A program made the position numbers and the translations under genes. 64,000 nt of DNA from Calothrix sp. NIES-2098 (lineage in GTDB: Bacteria; Cyanobacteriota; Cyanobacteriia; Cyanobacteriales; Nostocaceae), in NCBI GenBank assembly GCA_002368175.1, contig AP018172.1, forward strand, positions 6,947,001 to 7,011,000, written 5' to 3'. The first letter of the stretch is position 1. Each line of letters begins with the position of its first letter. Below the pieces are notes generated by a model. That model did not search any database. It was not told the DNA's origin and was given only the letters and a program-made list of their open reading frames with translations. Positions 8,349-17,513 of this stretch are shown here, piece after piece.

Positions 8349-11237
8349 ATGTCAGATCAAAAGCTAGCCGTATCCTTAAATGGGCATCTTCCGCACTCCA
8401 GCCACAACAGCCAGAATACGATTCGTATTCGGGGTGCTAGGCAGCATAATCTGAAAAATATTGATTTGGAATTACCACGCGATCGCCTAATTGTCTTCAC
8501 TGGCGTTTCGGGTTCGGGTAAATCGTCTTTGGCGTTTGATACTATCTTCGCTGAAGGACAACGCCGCTATGTAGAATCTCTCAGCGCCTATGCACGGCAA
8601 TTTCTCGGCCAGCTGGATAAGCCAGATGTAGAAGCGATTGAAGGCTTAAGTCCAGCAATTTCCATCGATCAAAAGTCTACTTCTCATAACCCTCGTTCTA
8701 CTGTCGGCACAGTAACAGAAATTTACGACTATTTACGGCTGTTATTTGGTAGGGCGGGCGAACCCCATTGTCCGATATGCGATCGCTGTATTTCACCGCA
8801 AACCATTGATGAAATGGTAGATCGGATTATGGAATTAAGCGATCGCACTCGCTTCCAAATCCTCGCCCCCGTAGTTCGGGGTAAAAAAGGCACACACCGC
8901 AAACTATTATCTAGTCTCGCTTCCCAAGGTTTTGTCCGGGTGCGCGTTGATGGCGAAGTTAGAGAACTGTCCGATTCGATAGAGTTAGATAAGAATTTTA
9001 CTCACACCATTGAAGTAGTAATTGACCGCTTAATCAAAAAAGATGGCATTCAAGAACGTTTAGTTGATTCCCTATCTACTTGTCTCAAACTATCAGATGG
9101 AATTGCCACTATTGTCATTAGTCGTGACCAAGAACCAACAGAAGAAGAATTAGTATTTTCAGAAAACTTTGCTTGCCCAGAACATGGGGCAGTAATGGAA
9201 GAATTGTCGCCGCGATTATTCTCTTTTAATTCTCCCTATGGTGCTTGTCCTAACTGTCATGGTCTAGGAAGTTTAAAGCGATTTTCACCAGATTTAATAG
9301 TACCTGATAGTGAAGCACCAGTTTATGCAGCAATTGCACCTTGGTCAGAAAAAGATAATTCTTACTATTTAGAATTACTCTATAGTTTAGGGCAAGCTTA
9401 CGGGTTTGAGTTACAAATACAGTGGAGTAAACTGACACCAGAACAGCAAGAAATTATATTGCATGGAGAAAAAGCTACTACAGCAGCCGAGAGAAAGCAG
9501 AGTTTTAAAGGTGTAATTCCCATACTGCAAAGGCAATATGAGGGCGGTTCGGAGCTAATTAAACAGAAATTAGAAGATTATTTAATCGATCAGCCTTGTG
9601 AAGTTTGTAATGGAAAAAGGTTAAAGCCAGAAGCTTTGGCTGTGAGATTGGGACAGTACAAAATCTTAGATTTAACTGGTGTTTCAATTCGAGATTCTCG
9701 CCAGAAAATTGATGAGTTAAAATTGAGCGATCGCCAATTTCAAATAGCTGATTTAGTCCTAAGAGAAATTAAAGCCAGATTGCAATTTTTGTTAGATGTA
9801 GGATTAGATTACCTTACCTTAGATCGTCCGGCAATGACTCTTTCTGGTGGCGAAGCCCAACGAATTCGCCTCGCCACACAAATTGGTTCTGGCTTAACAG
9901 GTGTTCTCTACGTTTTAGACGAACCAAGTATTGGTTTACATCAGCGAGATAATGGCAGATTACTCAAAACTTTAACTAAATTACGCGACTTAGGTAATAC
10001 CTTAATTGTGGTTGAGCATGATGAAGAAACAATTCGTGCAGCAAACCATATTGTTGATATTGGCCCTGGTGCGGGAATTCATGGCGGAAATATTGTCGCC
10101 CAAGGTGATTTGCAAGCTTTGTTAACAGCAGAAGACTCTTTAACAGGCGCTTATTTATCAGGAAGAAGAGTAATTACCACACCAGGAGAACGCCGGGAAG
10201 GAAATGGAAGAAGTTTAGTAATTCACAATGCTCATCGCAATAATCTCAAAAATATTGATGTAGAAATTCCTTTAGGTAAACTTGTTGCCGTCACTGGTGT
10301 TTCTGGTTCTGGAAAATCTACCTTAATTAATGAATTACTCTACCCAGCATTGCAACACCATCTAACTAAGCGAGTTCCTTTACCAAAAGAGTTGCAGGAA
10401 ATTAAAGGTTTAAATGCGATTGATAAAGCAATAGTTATCGATCAATCTCCTATTGGAAGAACACCACGTTCTAACCCTGCAACTTACACAGGCGTTTTTG
10501 ATGTCATTCGCGATGTATTTTCCCAAACAGTAGAAGCCAAAGCCAGAGGTTATAAACCCGGACAATTTTCTTTTAACGTTAAAGGTGGACGTTGCGAAGC
10601 CTGTAGCGGACAAGGTGTAAATGTAATTGAAATGAACTTTTTACCCGACGTTTATGTGCAATGTGAAATCTGTAAAGGTGCGAGATACAACCGCGAAACT
10701 TTGCAAGTGAAATACAAAGACAAAAACATTTCTGACGTTCTCAACATGACAGTTGAAGAAAGTTTAGATTTCTTTCAAAATATTCCCAAAGCTGTTAATC
10801 GCCTACAAACTTTAGTTGATGTTGGATTAGGTTATATCCAACTCGGTCAACCAGCAACCACCTTATCTGGTGGTGAAGCACAGCGCGTAAAATTAGCAAC
10901 AGAACTATCTCGCCGCGCTACAGGTAAGACACTTTATTTAATAGATGAACCAACAACAGGGTTATCTTTTTATGATGTCCATAAATTGCTGGATGTAGTG
11001 CAACGTTTAGTGGATAAAGGGAATTCAATTTTAGTAATTGAACACAATTTAGATGTAATTCGCTGTGCAGATTGGGTAATAGATTTAGGCCCAGACGGTG
11101 GCGATAAAGGGGGAGACGTAATTGCTGCGGGAACACCAGAGAAAGTGGCAGAAAATCCCAGGTCTTACACTGGTGAATATTTGCGTCAGGTGTTGCAGCA
11201 GTATCCACCACAAGAAATTACTATGAAAAATAGATAG
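8349..11237 (+). CDS. uvrA: UvrABC excinuclease subunit A
   Basis: The 962-residue protein has the usual UvrA length and layout. There are two ABC ATPase halves, with Walker A motifs GVSGSGKSS (near residue 52) and GVSGSGKST (near 650), and two signature motifs, LSGGEAQRIRLA and LSGGEAQRVKLA. Zinc modules show as CPICDRC, CEVCNGKR and CEACSGQG...CEICKGAR. It recognises damaged DNA as a dimer and loads UvrB in nucleotide excision repair. The ATG at 8349 gives the expected N-terminus shortly before IRIRGARQHNLKNI. The gene stands alone, with no uvrB or uvrC nearby, as is normal in cyanobacteria. Confidence 0.98.
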   Translation: MSDQKLAVSLNGHLPHSSHNSQNTIRIRGARQHNLKNIDLELPRDRLIVFTGVSGSGKSSLAFDTIFAEGQRRYVESLSAYARQFLGQLDKPDVEAIEGLSPAISIDQKSTSHNPRSTVGTVTEIYDYLRLLFGRAGEPHCPICDRCISPQTIDEMVDRIMELSDRTRFQILAPVVRGKKGTHRKLLSSLASQGFVRVRVDGEVRELSDSIELDKNFTHTIEVVIDRLIKKDGIQERLVDSLSTCLKLSDGIATIVISRDQEPTEEELVFSENFACPEHGAVMEELSPRLFSFNSPYGACPNCHGLGSLKRFSPDLIVPDSEAPVYAAIAPWSEKDNSYYLELLYSLGQAYGFELQIQWSKLTPEQQEIILHGEKATTAAERKQSFKGVIPILQRQYEGGSELIKQKLEDYLIDQPCEVCNGKRLKPEALAVRLGQYKILDLTGVSIRDSRQKIDELKLSDRQFQIADLVLREIKARLQFLLDVGLDYLTLDRPAMTLSGGEAQRIRLATQIGSGLTGVLYVLDEPSIGLHQRDNGRLLKTLTKLRDLGNTLIVVEHDEETIRAANHIVDIGPGAGIHGGNIVAQGDLQALLTAEDSLTGAYLSGRRVITTPGERREGNGRSLVIHNAHRNNLKNIDVEIPLGKLVAVTGVSGSGKSTLINELLYPALQHHLTKRVPLPKELQEIKGLNAIDKAIVIDQSPIGRTPRSNPATYTGVFDVIRDVFSQTVEAKARGYKPGQFSFNVKGGRCEACSGQGVNVIEMNFLPDVYVQCEICKGARYNRETLQVKYKDKNISDVLNMTVEESLDFFQNIPKAVNRLQTLVDVGLGYIQLGQPATTLSGGEAQRVKLATELSRRATGKTLYLIDEPTTGLSFYDVHKLLDVVQRLVDKGNSILVIEHNLDVIRCADWVIDLGPDGGDKGGDVIAAGTPEKVAENPRSYTGEYLRQVLQQYPPQEITMKNR

Positions 11238-11342
11238 AGCAGCTTATCGGTTCAGTGTACTTTTCAACACGGTATTTGACTCTTTTCTGTTATTTTCTCC
11301 AGGCATAATTCAGCAACTTTTAGTTGTAATTAAAAAAAATTT

Positions 11343-11570
11343 CTAAACATGATATGCAGTCAACACAGTATTTTTATCAGGACTATAAATAGATTCAACC
11401 CTTGGATAATGATCGTGCGACCACCATACTTTTATTCTCCCACCTTGCGCTGGAGCAGTTCCTACTTCAAAATATCCAGCGTTAATCATCAGTTTTTCAA
11501 ACTCGCTTGACGGTAACGTTGTACTGGTAAATGCTGCTATACCCTGTATTGTATGTTTATCAAGCGTCAT
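11343..11570 (-). CDS. Small protein of unknown function (second gene of a tiny overlapping pair)
   Basis: The product is 75 residues and soluble. The ATG overlaps the end of the upstream 82-residue gene by 11 bp, so the two are probably translationally coupled. The C-terminal half (GRIKVWWSHDHYPRVESIYS, then TVLTAYHV at the end) has a strand-rich look with His, Ser and Thr spacing somewhat like small BECR-type RNase toxin domains. That resemblance is only an impression and I would not name a function on it. The pair lies behind a frameshifted gene remnant, as is often seen for cargo next to decayed polymorphic-toxin genes. Confidence 0.5.
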   Translation of the reverse strand: MTLDKHTIQGIAAFTSTTLPSSEFEKLMINAGYFEVGTAPAQGGRIKVWWSHDHYPRVESIYSPDKNTVLTAYHV

Positions 11571-11808
11571 AGCTACCCTGATAACTTGTAAATATTTTGT
11601 ATCCAGGTAGTACTATTCCGATACCTATAGAACTGTGAATTTTACCAGGATATTTGTAGGGGTTATCATCGGGGATTGTACCGCCAATTCTAATAGTGAA
11701 ATATGGACACCAAAAATAGAATCCTGGTATCAGTAAGTCCATACTATAAGCGATAGCTCTGAGGTTTTCGTTATTAGTTTTAACTTCTTTTTCACGTTCA
11801 GTTTTCAT
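11560..11808 (-). CDS. Small protein of unknown function (first gene of a tiny overlapping pair)
   Basis: The 82-residue protein has a charged N-terminus (KTEREKEVKTNNENL) followed by a Gly/Pro/aromatic-rich region (FYFWCPYFTIRIGGTIPDD), and no clear membrane helix. It starts 5 bp after the stop of a decayed reading frame at 11814 and overlaps the next gene by 11 bp, so all three were once one minus-strand operon. No family was recognised. The tight overlap argues that it is real. Confidence 0.5.
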   Translation of the reverse strand: MKTEREKEVKTNNENLRAIAYSMDLLIPGFYFWCPYFTIRIGGTIPDDNPYKYPGKIHSSIGIGIVLPGYKIFTSYQGSYDA

Positions 11809-11813
11809 TTTTA

Positions 11814-12025
11814 CTAATCCTCAGTATTTTTACTTTTTCTGTCACTGCCCCTAGTTTCACCTAAAGGGATTTCATAATTATCAATAATATTTATTTCTTT
11901 TATAGAGTTAAATAAATCATCTTTTAACCAACTATTATCCAAAACATCGTGTTTTTTGCGTGTTCGGTTATTTTTTCAACGCTCAGAGAATCTAAACTAT
12001 AGGTAGCATTTTTACGTAATCTTGC
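11814..12025 (-). pseudogene. 3' remnant of an unrecognised protein, frameshifted at a poly-A run
   Basis: On the minus strand a coding-like stretch reads RLRKNATYSLDSLSVEKITEHA in one frame and continues KHDVLDNSWLKDDLFNSIK to EIPLGE in the next, ending at a TAG at 11814-11816. The two frames meet at a run of six A (on the minus strand, about 11950). Adding one A would restore a single frame. No start codon or N-terminal domain is present; upstream lie a stop and then the KaiB-like gene. I see no family signature. It looks like the C-terminal end of a lost, larger protein whose two small downstream partners survive. Confidence 0.5.
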
Positions 12026-12071
12026 TCAGACTCTCAGTAGTTGGCGAGAACGCTGGAAAACTATACTATCT

Positions 12072-12863
12072 TTAAAATTTTTCTTGAGTACCTAACATTT
12101 GTAAAATTTTTTCTACACGATCCAAATCTCCAACTAAGCGGCGAATTGGTTGCGGCCAAACTTTGACTAGGGTAGGCGTAGCCGTAACCTGATCGATTTC
12201 TGCTTGTTCGGGATTAGTCAAAACATCAACAACTTTGAGAGTGTAAGGTTGGGCGAGCGATCGCTCTAATAATTCGTGTAAATTATGCAATATACGTTCG
12301 GTAGCTGCACTATGTCCCGCCACAAACAAGCGCAGCACATAGGCTTGGGTTTTTAATGGTAAATTCTGCGGCTTTTTAGGAACGCGATCGTCTGGAAAAG
12401 TGGGTTCAGCAACATCTAATTGCACAATTAAGTCATGGTCTTCCCAAAGTTGGGGAAATGAAGAGCGATAAGTTGCTAAGACCATGCGATCGCACAATCC
12501 ATCCTGCCAAGGTGCTGCTTGCCATACTAAATTTCCTGTGCCAAAAATAGCATTTAGTAAAGCCTGATGTCTCAAAACCGCTGGATAAGCTTCAGCAAAA
12601 GTTCGTACTTGTTGCGTACGCGGATCTAACCAATGATCGACAGTCGCAGTGTAACAAGGAACTAAAAAATGTGGCGGTTCTGGTAAGTCTAATATTTCTT
12701 GTAAAGCTGCACACAAATGCAAATGCCATCGACCTTGTTTACTGGGGTCGATGCTATAAATCAAATCTCCTCCCGGTGTAAATAGGGCAATACCTTTAAA
12801 TAGCTGGGTTTGAGATAGTTTGCCTGTATTCAAGTCAGTTCGGGGAAGTAATGAATTTAACAT
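12072..12863 (-). CDS. KaiB-fold domain protein with extra N-terminal domain
   Basis: The 263-residue protein ends with a KaiB-like thioredoxin-fold domain (about 170-255): YVLRLFVAGHSAATERIL, then a helix and VVDVLTNPEQAE, and VTATPTLVKVWPQP, which matches the TPTLVK strand of KaiB and the SasA sensor domain. The first 165 residues are an unrelated domain I do not recognise (with ALFTPGGDLIYSIDP near the start). KaiB proper is about 100 residues and lies next to kaiA/kaiC; neither is here. So this is probably a KaiB paralogue with an added sensory or regulatory domain rather than the core clock protein. Confidence 0.8.
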   Translation of the reverse strand: MLNSLLPRTDLNTGKLSQTQLFKGIALFTPGGDLIYSIDPSKQGRWHLHLCAALQEILDLPEPPHFLVPCYTATVDHWLDPRTQQVRTFAEAYPAVLRHQALLNAIFGTGNLVWQAAPWQDGLCDRMVLATYRSSFPQLWEDHDLIVQLDVAEPTFPDDRVPKKPQNLPLKTQAYVLRLFVAGHSAATERILHNLHELLERSLAQPYTLKVVDVLTNPEQAEIDQVTATPTLVKVWPQPIRRLVGDLDRVEKILQMLGTQEKF

Positions 12864-12891
12864 TTATGGGCATAGGGCATCGGGCAAACAA

Positions 12892-12973
12892 GGAGTGTGG
12901 GAGGATGGGGGAGAACGCTCAAAAGAAAGTGTTGTTCATTTCTCCCCACACTCCCCACACTTCCCACACTCCC
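12892..12973. repeat. Inverted pair of GTGGGGA-type intergenic repeats
   Basis: A G-rich tract (GGAGTGTGGGAGGATGGGGG) is followed about 25 bp later by its C-rich counterpart (TCTCCCCACACTCCCCACAC and on). The transcript could fold into a long imperfect hairpin between the convergent ends of two minus-strand genes. Related tracts occur at about 32395-32415, 33342-33366, 36923-36960 and 60931-60945. Confidence 0.7.
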
Positions 12974-13010
12974 TCATCCCCCTCATATCCTCCGCCCTCT
13001 GCTTTCTTCT

Positions 13011-14354
13011 TTAAACTCTTCCTCGGAGAAACTGCGCCATTTCGTTAGGAGTTGGTGACATTTCCAAGGCTGTTTCTTCAGTGATGCGCCCGTCTTGGTA
13101 GAGGTTATACAATGACTGATTCATTGTAACCATGCCATCAAAGCTGGCTTGTTTCATCAGTTCGGTAATTTCGTCATATTTACCGTCTTTGATCCATTCC
13201 TTAATTGCCTCGGTGTTAATTAGGATATCGTGGAATGCAGCTCGCTTGCCATCAGTTGTGCGACACAAACCTTGGGCAATCACCGCCACTAGAGACTCAG
13301 AAATTGCCACCCGCATGGCATCTTGTTCTTCGCCAGAGTAGAGATTGAGTATCCGTTCAATGGTTTTCACCGCACTATTTGTGTGTAGGGTTCCCATTAC
13401 TAAGTGACCAGTCTGAGCAGCTTTTAAGGCTGTGTTAACTGTTTCTTTATCCCGCATTTCACCCACTAGAATCAAATCTGGGTCTTCCCGCAAAGCTGCT
13501 TTTAAAGCGTTATCAAATTTGCGGGTGTGCATTCCCACTTCCCGTTGTTTAATCAACGATTTTTGACTTCTATGGACAAATTCAATTGGGTCTTCGATGG
13601 TAATGATGTGCTTCGGCATTTCTTTATTGATATAGTCAATCATTGCCGCCATCGTTGTGGATTTACCCGAACCAGTAGGCCCAGTAACCAAAATTAAACC
13701 TTTATGAACGTGACAGATATCTCGAAACACTGGGGGTAATCGCAATTGATCTATTGTTAAGATTTTTAGCGGAATTAACCGCAGTACCATTGCATAGCCC
13801 TTCAAAGAGTCGAAGATATTAATCCGTACGCGAGCAAAATCGTACTGGGTTGCACCATCAAATTCTAAATGTTCTTCAAAGCGTTGAATTTCTCCCTCTG
13901 TTAAAACCTCCCGCATCCAACCGATAAAAGTTTCTTTATCAGTTTCTGGATAATTTGTTGTTTCAATTTCGCCGCGGTTACGAAAGCGGGGTACTTCACC
14001 TACACCCAGGTGAACGTCAGAAAAACCTTTATCGTAAGCTTCTTGAATCAGGTGTTCTAATTTTAGTCCCGGACTACTGCTTTGCTTTGCTGCAACGCTA
14101 GGAATTGGCGGTGGAGCACCAGGACGATGAGCCGCAACAGGTGTAGTAGCAGAAGTAGATGGCGGCGGTGGTGAAGGTGGTGCTGGGGGAACTCCGGGGT
14201 AGTTTGACATATCCAACGTTTGTGTAGCTTGACGTTGTGTACTTAACGTTGGTGGTGGTGGCGCTGGCGGTGGTACTGGTGGTGCTGGCGGTGGCGGTGG
14301 TGCAGGACGTGTAGCAGCTGAGTTGGAACTTGGTGGACGCTGTAAGTCTGTCAT
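13011..14354 (-). CDS. pilT: PilT-family type IV pilus retraction ATPase with proline-rich N-terminus
   Basis: Residues 1-95 are a low-complexity Pro/Ala/Ser/Thr-rich extension with polyproline runs. From about residue 97 the protein is a typical PilT secretion ATPase: Walker A GPTGSGKST at about 225-233, Asp box ITIEDPIEFVH, Walker B DLILVGEMRD, and His box TGHLVMGTLHTNSA. It should form a cytoplasmic hexamer at the pilus base and power retraction for twitching motility and DNA uptake. The C-terminal AIRNLIRE motif of classical PilT is not clear here (NEMAQFLRGRV instead), and the proline-rich arm is unusual. It may therefore be a second, PilT2-like paralogue. The gene is monocistronic. Confidence 0.9.
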   Translation of the reverse strand: MTDLQRPPSSNSAATRPAPPPPPAPPVPPPAPPPPTLSTQRQATQTLDMSNYPGVPPAPPSPPPPSTSATTPVAAHRPGAPPPIPSVAAKQSSSPGLKLEHLIQEAYDKGFSDVHLGVGEVPRFRNRGEIETTNYPETDKETFIGWMREVLTEGEIQRFEEHLEFDGATQYDFARVRINIFDSLKGYAMVLRLIPLKILTIDQLRLPPVFRDICHVHKGLILVTGPTGSGKSTTMAAMIDYINKEMPKHIITIEDPIEFVHRSQKSLIKQREVGMHTRKFDNALKAALREDPDLILVGEMRDKETVNTALKAAQTGHLVMGTLHTNSAVKTIERILNLYSGEEQDAMRVAISESLVAVIAQGLCRTTDGKRAAFHDILINTEAIKEWIKDGKYDEITELMKQASFDGMVTMNQSLYNLYQDGRITEETALEMSPTPNEMAQFLRGRV

Positions 14355-15068
14355 AAATGTTTACAATGAGGCGAACAAAAATAAATTAGAAACAAATGAG
14401 CTATAGATGCCTTGAGAGGGCTTAAAGGTATAGCAGTCGGCGTCTGTTGACTCAGTACGTCAAGCAACAGTCAGTTTCGATTTATGACTACTATTAGTAT
14501 TTTTTTTGACTAGCTTAATGTCGCTTATTATTTCAATGTTTTTTTATAACTCAATATAAACCTGTTTAACATACTCAAACCCTTTGTAAGCATCAGTAAA
14601 TATTCTGCTTATATTAAGTATTTAAAGTGACATTAAACTTAATAGTAAATACTTTTCTATGTTTAGATGAGAAATTTCATTTAGAGATAGACAAAACTTG
14701 TTAGTAATTAACCCAAAAACATTAACTGATATTTTATTCAGCCCCGTTTCGGAATTATGAGAACAAAAGTATCTTATTATAAGAAATGTTAAGCAAAGTA
14801 GAAGTCAGACCTCTACAACATACTTCTATAGCAAACAAGTTTTAGCTTATATACCTCTAGATAGATGATGATCCCCAGCTTTTTACCTATATGTGAACTG
14901 GACATTTACATTCATAATTATAAAAAATAAACTGTAAACTTTAGTAAATAAATGCTCATCTTAGGAGTAGGTTTTTATATACTGAACTTCTAATTAAATA
15001 GTTCAGTTTACTCGTGAGAGCGAGATATCTGGAATCAAATTTTTGCTGTGTATTTGGGAGGAAAAGTC
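14355..15068. other. Long AT-rich intergenic region without a recognised gene
   Basis: This is about 710 bp between the divergent pilT-type gene and a small membrane protein gene. No ORF worth reporting was seen on either strand. It probably carries both promoters. The GGGAGG at 15056-15061 is the ribosome binding site of the gene that follows. Confidence 0.6.
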
Positions 15069-15443
15069 ATGGTTTCGGCTGAAAGCTCTAATCTCGGAAA
15101 GACCTACTCCTTGTTAATGATCAAGAGTTTTTTGATCTGGACTTTCACATTGGCAGTTTGTTTGTTGGTTGTCGGGTTCCCGTTAGTTGTTTTGATGGCT
15201 ACGGTCGGGTGTCTGTTGTCGATTGTGTTGCAATCTGTGATGCCTGTTAGTGCTGTTTTGCTTGTAGCAGGCGGTTTGATTATGTTTAATGTGATGGCAG
15301 TTCTGTTTGCCGCTGGAGTACTAACTGCTAAGGGAGTACATCCAAAACAAATCAAATGGTTGAGTTGGTTGCATGGTGAAGCAGAAGAAATGCAGACTAC
15401 TGTCTACGCCGCTTGCCCCTTAACTTGCGATCTCAAAATGTAA
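15069..15443 (+). CDS. Small polytopic membrane protein, unknown function
   Basis: I chose the ATG at 15069 because a strong GGGAGG lies 7 bp upstream; a GTG at 15048 would place that site inside the gene. The 124-residue product has three hydrophobic segments (about 18-38, 40-62 and 65-88) followed by a hydrophilic tail of about 35 residues ending in AACPLTCDLKM. No family is recognised. Codon use in the hydrophobic part is rich in TTG and GTT, somewhat unlike neighbouring genes. A clean intrinsic terminator follows, so it is probably a single-gene transcript. Confidence 0.65.
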   Translation: MVSAESSNLGKTYSLLMIKSFLIWTFTLAVCLLVVGFPLVVLMATVGCLLSIVLQSVMPVSAVLLVAGGLIMFNVMAVLFAAGVLTAKGVHPKQIKWLSWLHGEAEEMQTTVYAACPLTCDLKM

Positions 15444-15471
15444 TTGCTGAATTCGACAAACAGTACATCTG

Positions 15472-15492
15472 CCCGGTTAAGCCGGGTTTTTT
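15472..15492 (+). terminator. Intrinsic terminator after the small membrane protein gene
   Basis: The stem CCCGG/CCGGG with loop TTAAG is followed directly by six T. It lies 28 bp after the stop codon. Confidence 0.85.
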
Positions 15493-15603
15493 CATGTTTA
15501 TTTGTCAGAAGTCAAGAGTCATTTGGACTTTGTAGTTATCCTTTGTAGTTAAGTGATTAACTCATCACTGTTGACTTATCACTATTGAATAACCATGATT
15601 GAC

Positions 15604-15640
15604 TATTGACCAATGACCAATGACCAATGACTAATGACTA
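15604..15640. repeat. Heptanucleotide tandem repeat (TGACCAA/TGACTAA)
   Basis: Five or so degenerate 7-bp units (TGACCAA, TGACCAA, TGACCAA, TGACTAA, TGACTAA) run straight into the next gene. The last ATGACTAAT supplies its start codon and the first codons Met-Thr-Asn. Such short tandemly repeated repetitive sequences are known in heterocystous cyanobacteria. Confidence 0.85.
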
Positions 15641-16749
15641 ATCAAAAACGAGTTTATATAATTTTAGGTACTCGTCCCGAGGCGATTAAACTAGCTCCGG
15701 TAATTCAAGTCTTTCAAAGGTCTCCAGATTTTGAGTCACAAGTAATTCTGACTGGACAGCATCGTGAAATGGTTGAACAAGTAATGCAGCTGTTCAATCT
15801 GAAAGCAGATAATGACTTGGAGATTATGCAGCCTCAGCAATCTTTAAGTGACATTACCTGTCGCAGTCTGCGAGGTTTAGAAGCTTTATTTCATCAAAGC
15901 AAGCCAGATTTAGTCATAGTTCAGGGAGATACGACTACAGCTTTTGCTGCTGCTTTGGCGGCATTTTATCAAAAAATTCCTGTAGGTCATGTGGAAGCTG
16001 GATTAAGAACTGATGATTTATTTAATCCTTATCCTGAAGAAGCTAACCGACGGCTGATTTCGCAACTTACCCAACTGCATTTTGCACCAACTCCGCTGGC
16101 GGTAGAAAACTTAAAGCATTCTGGTGTTTTGGGTGAAATTCATTTGACGGGTAACACTGTGATTGACGCACTGTTAAATGTGGCTGCAACTCAACCAGCT
16201 TGTAATGTACCAGGCTTAGACTGGTCATCATATCGCACGTTGCTAGCAACAGTTCATCGCCGAGAGAATTGGGGAGAACCATTACAAGGAATTGCTGAAG
16301 GGTTTTTACAAATATTAGATAAGTTTCCAGATACAGCCTTGCTGTTACCGCTACACCGCAATCCTACGGTAAGAGAACCATTACAAGCACTTTTGGGAGA
16401 ACATCCCCGCATTTTTTTGACAGAACCTTTAGACTATGCTGAATTGGTAGGTGCGATCGCGCGATCGCATTTTTTACTAACTGACTCTGGTGGATTGCAA
16501 GAAGAAGCACCCAGCCTTGGTAAGCCTGTACTAGTTCTTCGAGAAACTACAGAAAGACCAGAAGCTGTGGCTGCGGGTACAGCTAAACTGGTAGGAACAC
16601 AAAGTGAAAATATTGTTGCGGCTGCGGCTGAGTTGCTAAGTAACCCAATAGCTTATGAAACTATGGCCAACGCAATTAATCCTTTTGGAGATGGTAAAGC
16701 TGCCGAGCGCATCTTGAAAATTGTGAAAGATTACTTAACAATTGCCTAA
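15634..16749 (+). CDS. wecB: UDP-N-acetylglucosamine 2-epimerase (non-hydrolysing)
   Basis: The 371-residue protein matches the WecB/MnaA family in length and motifs: GTRPEAIKLAPV at the N-terminus, VQGDTTTAFAAALAA, VGHVEAGLRT, PEEANRRLI, and the C-terminal TDSGGLQEEAPSLGKPVLVLR. It interconverts UDP-GlcNAc and UDP-ManNAc for surface polysaccharide synthesis. The start codon lies inside a heptamer repeat and has no separate Shine-Dalgarno sequence that I can see. No other polysaccharide gene is adjacent. Confidence 0.95.
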   Translation: MTNQKRVYIILGTRPEAIKLAPVIQVFQRSPDFESQVILTGQHREMVEQVMQLFNLKADNDLEIMQPQQSLSDITCRSLRGLEALFHQSKPDLVIVQGDTTTAFAAALAAFYQKIPVGHVEAGLRTDDLFNPYPEEANRRLISQLTQLHFAPTPLAVENLKHSGVLGEIHLTGNTVIDALLNVAATQPACNVPGLDWSSYRTLLATVHRRENWGEPLQGIAEGFLQILDKFPDTALLLPLHRNPTVREPLQALLGEHPRIFLTEPLDYAELVGAIARSHFLLTDSGGLQEEAPSLGKPVLVLRETTERPEAVAAGTAKLVGTQSENIVAAAAELLSNPIAYETMANAINPFGDGKAAERILKIVKDYLTIA

Positions 16750-17321
16750 ACAATGTTGTCAGATTCCATCTTGTGAAGCACCCACAGCGAATAAACCTTG
16801 TCAGTATCCAAATTTTTGGACAGTCCCAGTATCGCGCTTACCGACATCCTGCCCATGACTGAAGTTTAAAGGCTCATACTTTAATTCCAATTTTTTGGAC
16901 TGTCTTGCTTAGACTACTTCAGCAGAATTTAGCTATTAGTTTGGGAATTGATTCCAAAGCACGATCTTTGAAAGTTTAGGTAATGGCAAGGGCTGGGGCT
17001 AAAATTGCTTCTAATGCTCTCGATCCTCAAGTCGTCAAAGCCTTTCAGCTAAAACCACGCGAGTGTCTTATTTGGCGTGGGATGTTTCTCACAATAAGTA
17101 CATTAACATATTTTGATAGCTATAAGTGTCATTTTTGCTTGTTCATCTATTAAAAATAAATTCTCAAAATTGAGTCTTTAAAATGAGTTAAACTGTGTGT
17201 AGGAGCAGATAAAATATTGGTAGATATCGGTAACAAATCTTAATCAAATATTTGAGAACATACAAGCTATTTACATGGTTTTTGCCAAAACATATAAACG
17301 CAACTGAAGGATATAACTATT
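16750..17321. other. Intergenic region with a possible decayed reading frame
   Basis: Two near-identical motifs, AATTTTTGGACAGTC (16811-16825) and its one-base-different copy near 16889-16904, flank about 60 bp. Downstream, one plus-strand frame reads NLAISLGIDSKARSLKV, a TAG, then MARAGAKIASNALDPQVVKA and on to about 17150. This looks like a small gene interrupted by a stop, but I recognise no family. The rest is AT-rich and probably holds the promoter of the next gene. Confidence 0.35.
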
Positions 17322-17513
17322 ATGCATAAAGAATATATGGAGATTTTAGAAGGATTAATTGACAAATTAACATTATCCGCAATATTGGAAATGTTAGAAC
17401 GAATATGCCACAAAAAAGCAGAAAATATGAGAACTCATTGGCAAGATGAGACTTCAGCAAAGCTGTGGGAGAAAGCTGCAAGACAGATAGAACAGATAAA
17501 TGTTGATGTTTGA
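17322..17513 (+). CDS. Small conserved-looking cyanobacterial protein, unknown function
   Basis: The 63-residue protein is acidic and helical: LEGLIDKLTLSAILEMLERI, then CHKKAENMR and WQDETSAKLWEKAARQI. The pattern resembles small proteins common in cyanobacterial genomes, but I cannot name a function. A GAAGGA ribosome binding site lies about 10 bp before the ATG. The gene stands alone. Confidence 0.65.
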   Translation: MHKEYMEILEGLIDKLTLSAILEMLERICHKKAENMRTHWQDETSAKLWEKAARQIEQINVDV

